Source: Desertifilum tharense IPPAS B-1220 (GTDB taxonomy: Bacteria > Cyanobacteriota > Cyanobacteriia > Cyanobacteriales > Desertifilaceae). Taken from it: a stretch of 64,000 nt of DNA. A model generated the notes under the pieces. The model was given only the letters and a program-made list of their open reading frames with translations. It searched no databases and had not been told where the DNA came from. Of the stretch, positions 60,458 through 64,000 are shown in pieces (position 1 is the first letter of the stretch; each line of letters starts with the position of its first letter). Location: assembly GCF_001746915.1 (NCBI RefSeq), contig NZ_MJGC01000132.1, positions 62,001 through 126,000 on the forward strand, written 5' to 3'. The position numbers and the translations under genes were made by a program.

Positions 60458-63436
60458 TTAACCGATGGGTGTAGGAGCAAGAGGTTCAATGTCTGGATCG
60501 TAGCCGCCAACTTGGTTCGTTCGCAGTACCCAAATTAAGGCTCCTTGATAGAGGAATTCTTTGGCCACGGTTTCGCTAGCTTTGCGGGGAAATAAACTCC
60601 GCCAACTCATTAATCCCACTAACAGGCTAGAAATGGCATCTTCTTCTGGGCTAATTCCCAGTTGACTAGAATTTTCTCGCCAGTCGGCGCGGGCGGCCCC
60701 AAAGGGGAGAAGTTCGCGTTTAATGGCCTTTCCTAACGCGACCAGTTGCTCAAATCGCTCGCCTTGTTGGGGGTCTTGGCGAATTTTTTGGGCAATTTCG
60801 GGATAGTTGTCAATGCCTTTTTGAATTTGGCGAATGGCGGCGTATAGGGCTTGATTGGAGTCTTGGGCGCAGTTATGCGCCGGGCCGACGTAGGTGCCTC
60901 CGGTACCGTCACCAATGCGGTAACGGGCGGTCATGACTTCAAGTTGGTCGAGGAAAATATCGAGGGGCGATCGCGCAATGTCACCCACTTGATAGGCGTC
61001 GGTAAAAGCATCGAGTTTCACCAACACATCGCAGACAGGACGCGTTCCCAGCCAACCCCATTGGCGATCGCCAATAAAACGATTCCAAGCCAAGGTTCCG
61101 GCAATAATCCCATCAACGTTGTGGGTATACACTTGCAGATAATCGATTTCAAAGCGCAGTTCTTCGGCTAAGGGTTCCCAAACCACTTGGGCAACGCCGT
61201 AGGCAAAATGACCGAAGAAGATCGGGGTTTTTGCCGCAGATTCGCGTTTTTGACCGCCGATGCCGCCATAGACGTGCAAGACTAAAGCGCGATCGCCTTG
61301 CTGCCACTGGTTGATTAAGGTGGAGGCGGGGACGTTGAGATTGCTGACGGTGGAGGTGCGAACGGCTTCTCGCAAGACTTCGTGTTGGGCAATTTTGGGC
61401 AGTTCTTGCAACTGGGGGCGATCGCTTTGAGCGTAGCGGGAGGGATAAGGACACAGCAGCACTGAATTACTGGTGCCTTTTTCGAGTGATGCCCAAGTTT
61501 GATGGGTCAGATACTCCCGACAGGCGCTTTCCCCGCTGACGATCCGATCGGGTTGCAGCCGGAACAGAGAACGAGGGGCGATCGCGCTAACCACAAAGGT
61601 TCCAGAGCTATCTTGCGCCCCGTAGATGTACCATCCCATTGGATTCTGGGGCGATCGCTCAATGTCTTGCATTGTCGATGGGTAGATTCCCTCGCGGTTG
61701 GCAATCACTTCTGGAAAGCGCACGAATTCTTTGGGGCCGTCAAATTGGCGAGATTGGCGATTAAAATGAACCACACAGAAGAGTTCGCCGCGATCGCCCA
61801 CAGGATGCAGAATTTGCACGAGGGCATAAAATCGTCCTGCGATCTGGATCGGATCTCGGGCAATCTCTAAGGTCAGCGGCGATGTACTTTTGACCCGCAC
61901 CTCGCGCAGCAACACCACCATGTCATCGTGTTTTCTGCTACCCGCCAAGGATTCTAAAGGATTGACTTGCTGCCAGCGGTTGAGGCGTTCGGGATGGATC
62001 GCCCCTTGAGATTGGCTATATTTGGCTTCTTCGCTGAGATAAACATCTTTGGTAACGGCTCGCACATAGTCTTTAATCCGGGCAGAATCGCGTGCAAACT
62101 GAACCCGCACCTTTTGTCCCACCCATTCTTGATAGGCAGGTTCGGCGCAATACAACTCCATCAGCACGCCTTTGGCGCGGCGGCGACGTTTGGGCGAGGG
62201 TAGGATTAAACGCCCCATCCAAGTCCCAATGGGTCGATAAAGTTGAGGATCGAGGTTTTGCTCGATGGGGTAATAGCTGGGCTGGTTAAAGGGGGCTTGT
62301 TGATAGCGTTCGTAGTTGCTGGGCTGATGGGCGGCGAGGGGTTCGGCGGGGGTGATGTTACCGAGGATAATATTGGCGACGGCCTCAACGGTTTGTTGCA
62401 GAAAGCTGCGACCATCTGCAAGCTGTTGTTTGTCGTCAAACGGCCCGCCTGCATCGTTATGTCCGACTTCGCCTAGGGAGTTAATGGAGATTTTGCCGCG
62501 TCGTTTGGCGCGATTCCAGTAGGATAAAAAGGCGATCGCCCAGCGCTTGGGAAATAAAATGGCCCCTAGGCGTTCTAGGACATCTTTATCGCCGACGAAA
62601 TGATGGAAATGTTCGAGTTGAAGAGCATTCTGATTGCCGCTAAATACCCCGGCAATGGAAATTACTTCGATGGGCGCTTTTAAGGTTTGTCTGAGATAGG
62701 GGGCTGCTGCTAGGGAAATTTGCGCCCCCCCGCTATAGCCCACGAGGGTAATGGGAATGCCGCTGTCGGGTTCGTAGCCGTGGTTAATCAGGCTGTTATA
62801 CATCACCTGAGCGGTACCGCGATTGTAAATCGGCCCGTAGCGCCGATCGGCCGAAATCGCGACGACGATCATATTTCGCAGTTGAATGGTTAAACTGCCT
62901 AAGAAGCCCAGGAAGCCCAGGGACTCCGATCCTTGAAACTTCGTCGCGAGTCGCCAAAAAAAGCTGAGGAAACGCTCTTCAGTGAGGGGTCGGTTGACGG
63001 GCGAGTAGGGCATTAAGCCTTTAACGATTAAGATGTCGTCTGGAAGGACGGATTCAAGGGTGGTGAGAAAGTTTTCGGCTTCTGGGAGGTACTGAAATTT
63101 ACTCTGGGCAATGCCGTCTAGGTAGATGACATAGCGGCTCACTTGCTGTTCTGGGGGTAACGGTTTGACGAGGGTACCCGGATCGAGTTGGGTTTCTAAG
63201 GGGTCGCCGTACCACCCAGCCCACCAGCCGAGGGTTTCTAGGGGAATGAGCAAACCCGCAACGATTAAGGCAATCAGTCCCATTGCCATTAGGTTTAGGG
63301 TAAATTGCCAAGTGGTATCTAGGGCATCGTATAGACCTTGGAGTTCGGTTTCGATGTAGGGGAAGGCGAGGGCAATCCCTAGAGCCACTAGCCCAAAGGG
63401 AAGGAATTTGAGGAGTTTCGGCAACCATTGACTCAT
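60458..63436 (-). CDS. Large membrane-anchored alpha/beta-hydrolase-like protein (992 residues)
   Basis: Counted from ATG 63436 (an in-frame start at 63505 would add 23 residues). Two N-terminal hydrophobic segments (about 10-30 and 45-70) are followed by an alpha/beta-hydrolase-like region (SRYVIYLDGIAQSKFQYLPEAENFLTTLESVLPDDI ... PITLVGYSGGAQISLAAAPYLRQTL) with a GxSxG nucleophile elbow. The Asp/His partners may lie in FVGDKDVLERLGAILFP and VGHNDAGGPF. The last ~600 residues form further conserved-looking segments that I cannot assign to a family. The gene lies 17 nt upstream of the fusion gene, same strand, so they may be co-transcribed. A lipid substrate would suit the lipid-kinase neighbour but this is inference. 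Confidence 0.75.
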   Translation of the reverse strand: MSQWLPKLLKFLPFGLVALGIALAFPYIETELQGLYDALDTTWQFTLNLMAMGLIALIVAGLLIPLETLGWWAGWYGDPLETQLDPGTLVKPLPPEQQVSRYVIYLDGIAQSKFQYLPEAENFLTTLESVLPDDILIVKGLMPYSPVNRPLTEERFLSFFWRLATKFQGSESLGFLGFLGSLTIQLRNMIVVAISADRRYGPIYNRGTAQVMYNSLINHGYEPDSGIPITLVGYSGGAQISLAAAPYLRQTLKAPIEVISIAGVFSGNQNALQLEHFHHFVGDKDVLERLGAILFPKRWAIAFLSYWNRAKRRGKISINSLGEVGHNDAGGPFDDKQQLADGRSFLQQTVEAVANIILGNITPAEPLAAHQPSNYERYQQAPFNQPSYYPIEQNLDPQLYRPIGTWMGRLILPSPKRRRRAKGVLMELYCAEPAYQEWVGQKVRVQFARDSARIKDYVRAVTKDVYLSEEAKYSQSQGAIHPERLNRWQQVNPLESLAGSRKHDDMVVLLREVRVKSTSPLTLEIARDPIQIAGRFYALVQILHPVGDRGELFCVVHFNRQSRQFDGPKEFVRFPEVIANREGIYPSTMQDIERSPQNPMGWYIYGAQDSSGTFVVSAIAPRSLFRLQPDRIVSGESACREYLTHQTWASLEKGTSNSVLLCPYPSRYAQSDRPQLQELPKIAQHEVLREAVRTSTVSNLNVPASTLINQWQQGDRALVLHVYGGIGGQKRESAAKTPIFFGHFAYGVAQVVWEPLAEELRFEIDYLQVYTHNVDGIIAGTLAWNRFIGDRQWGWLGTRPVCDVLVKLDAFTDAYQVGDIARSPLDIFLDQLEVMTARYRIGDGTGGTYVGPAHNCAQDSNQALYAAIRQIQKGIDNYPEIAQKIRQDPQQGERFEQLVALGKAIKRELLPFGAARADWRENSSQLGISPEEDAISSLLVGLMSWRSLFPRKASETVAKEFLYQGALIWVLRTNQVGGYDPDIEPLAPTPIG

Positions 63437-63687
63437 GGGTTTGGCTTGCTGCGATCGCGGCGAACGGAGTTGGGCGATAGATATTTTTCCAATCCTACCG
63501 GGCAAAATTCCTAAGCGCTTCGGTCTTTTGAACGAATCAATCGGAAAAATTTGGCGATCGCGGCGACAAGTGCATGTTTTTTGTTGAATTTGTGTGTTAT
63601 CGTAGCCGTAGGCGTCAACCGCCCGGAGTCAAAAGACTCTGACATTCAGAAATTTAGAACCGTTTAGGGAAATAGGAGGTGATGCCC

Positions 63688-63759
63688 ATGACAGATAGTA
63701 GTAAACGCATGGGTCCTCAAGTTGGTTTAAATCGGCTGCGCGCCGGGGCTGTTCTCTAA
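63688..63759 (+). CDS. 23-codon leader ORF with very strong Shine-Dalgarno
   Basis: ATG 63688 is preceded at 8 nt by AGGAGG inside AGGAGGTGAT (63674-63683), a ten-base match to the anti-Shine-Dalgarno end of 16S rRNA. The peptide is MTDSSKRMGPQVG followed by LNRLRAGAVL and a TAA stop. The start codon lies in a possible stem: CCCATG (63685-63690) with CATGGG (63708-63713). The stop region takes part in alternative pairing described for the next feature. A regulatory leader peptide is inferred; no homologue is known to me. Confidence 0.5.
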   Translation: MTDSSKRMGPQVGLNRLRAGAVL

Positions 63760-63926
63760 AAATGTCAGCTTAAATCCGATAGAGAACCCCGTTCTCTACG
63801 AGGACTGCAACTGTCTTGGAGTTCCTTCCGGCAGTCAGGTTTCAACTTGAAGACCCACTAGACCGCTCTCACACAAGCCAGCCAACCTTAACTGTTGTCT
63901 GATTGAGTGAGAGCGGATAGCTTTTT
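63751..63926 (+). promoter_or_regulatory. Attenuator-like leader with competing hairpins and a terminator-like stem
   Basis: GTTCTCT (63751-63757, the end of the leader ORF) can pair with AGAGAAC (63781-63787), which can instead pair with GTTCTCT (63791-63797). These pairings are mutually exclusive. Downstream, CCGCTCTCAC (63863-63872) pairs perfectly with GTGAGAGCGG (63907-63916), followed after five bases by TTTTT (63922-63926). The gene begins at 63962. This is the arrangement expected for translation-coupled attenuation. Confidence 0.5.
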
Positions 63927-63961
63927 AAAGGGACTATCAACTCGTTCAGGACAATCTCGCG

Positions 63962-64000
63962 ATGGCACAGTTACTTAGCACTTCAGAAATTGCAGCCAAA
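63962..64000 (+). CDS. Partial CDS at the window edge, unidentified
   Basis: Only the first 13 codons are present (MAQLLSTSEIAAK), running off the right end. AGGA lies about 10 nt upstream of the ATG. The N-terminus is reminiscent of pterin-4a-carbinolamine dehydratase-type proteins, but 13 residues are too few to identify it. Its expression may be controlled by the leader at 63688-63926. Confidence 0.55.
   Translation, partial: MAQLLSTSEIAAK

Overview
The window looks like cyanobacterial chromosome. Three things point to this: HIP1 octamers (GCGATCGC) are scattered throughout, there is a light-dependent protochlorophyllide reductase gene and a carboxysome-type shell gene (ccmP), and several small protein families are ones I associate with cyanobacteria (DUF981, DUF1822, HetZ/PatU). 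hetZ/patU genes together with long G-rich and ACTCAGC intergenic repeats suggest a filamentous species, but I cannot name the genus. No prophage, integron, CRISPR array or intact insertion sequence was found.

Layout. 1-5.4 kb: a repeat block, an RlpA-type cell-wall protein, purM, a DUF981 membrane protein, por and a small membrane protein. 5.4-8.7 kb: a metal-transport locus with a CPx-type copper P-ATPase, a MerR regulator, and a MerR-type dyad inside the ATPase promoter. 8.7-12.5 kb: four tandem paralogous secreted SH3-domain proteins. 12.7-14.8 kb: a YihY membrane protein and an ArsS-like radical SAM enzyme. 14.8-22.9 kb: a sugar-oxidation island with a neutral invertase, a 54-aa membrane protein, a flavocytochrome-like reductase, a GH63-like glucosidase and a glucose-dehydrogenase-like SDR, all on the minus strand in one apparent operon, with a PQQ-type sugar dehydrogenase divergent from it. 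23-27.6 kb: a repeat block, dxr, a stress-type operon (helical protein, Pmp3 protein, holin-fold protein) and a ParD-like/Uma2 pair. 28.0-33.5 kb: a single 1837-residue protein combining DUF4114, a subtilase, FG-GAP-like repeats, a bulb lectin, a ricin-type lectin and an M23 peptidase.

34-37 kb: a sigma-like factor overlapping a DUF1822 gene, then an M48 peptidase. 37.3-45 kb: a glutaredoxin-like protein, a pentapeptide-repeat protein, ccmP, leuB, an SRPBCC protein, a second YihY, DUF2267 and a second Uma2. 44.9-51.1 kb: a TgpA-type transglutaminase homologue whose catalytic Cys is Val, the overlapping hetZ-patU pair, and sds. 51.1-51.9 kb: a gene-free stretch holding a candidate 6S RNA and strong hairpins. 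52-60.4 kb: VOC protein, coaX, an alpha/beta hydrolase, Nudix, PrxQ, a 54-aa basic protein, argH, tRNA-Val(GAC), a Usp protein and a methylglyoxal synthase-lipid kinase fusion. 60.4-64 kb: a 992-residue membrane hydrolase-like protein, then a leader with a strong Shine-Dalgarno, a 23-codon ORF, competing hairpins and a terminator-like stem just before a gene cut by the window edge.

The features most worth follow-up are the protease-lectin-peptidase giant, the attenuator-like leader at the right edge, the SH3 paralogue cluster, the sugar-oxidation operon, the MerR-controlled copper locus, the candidate 6S RNA and the ParD/Uma2 pair. All function calls come from reading sequence motifs; no database search was run.
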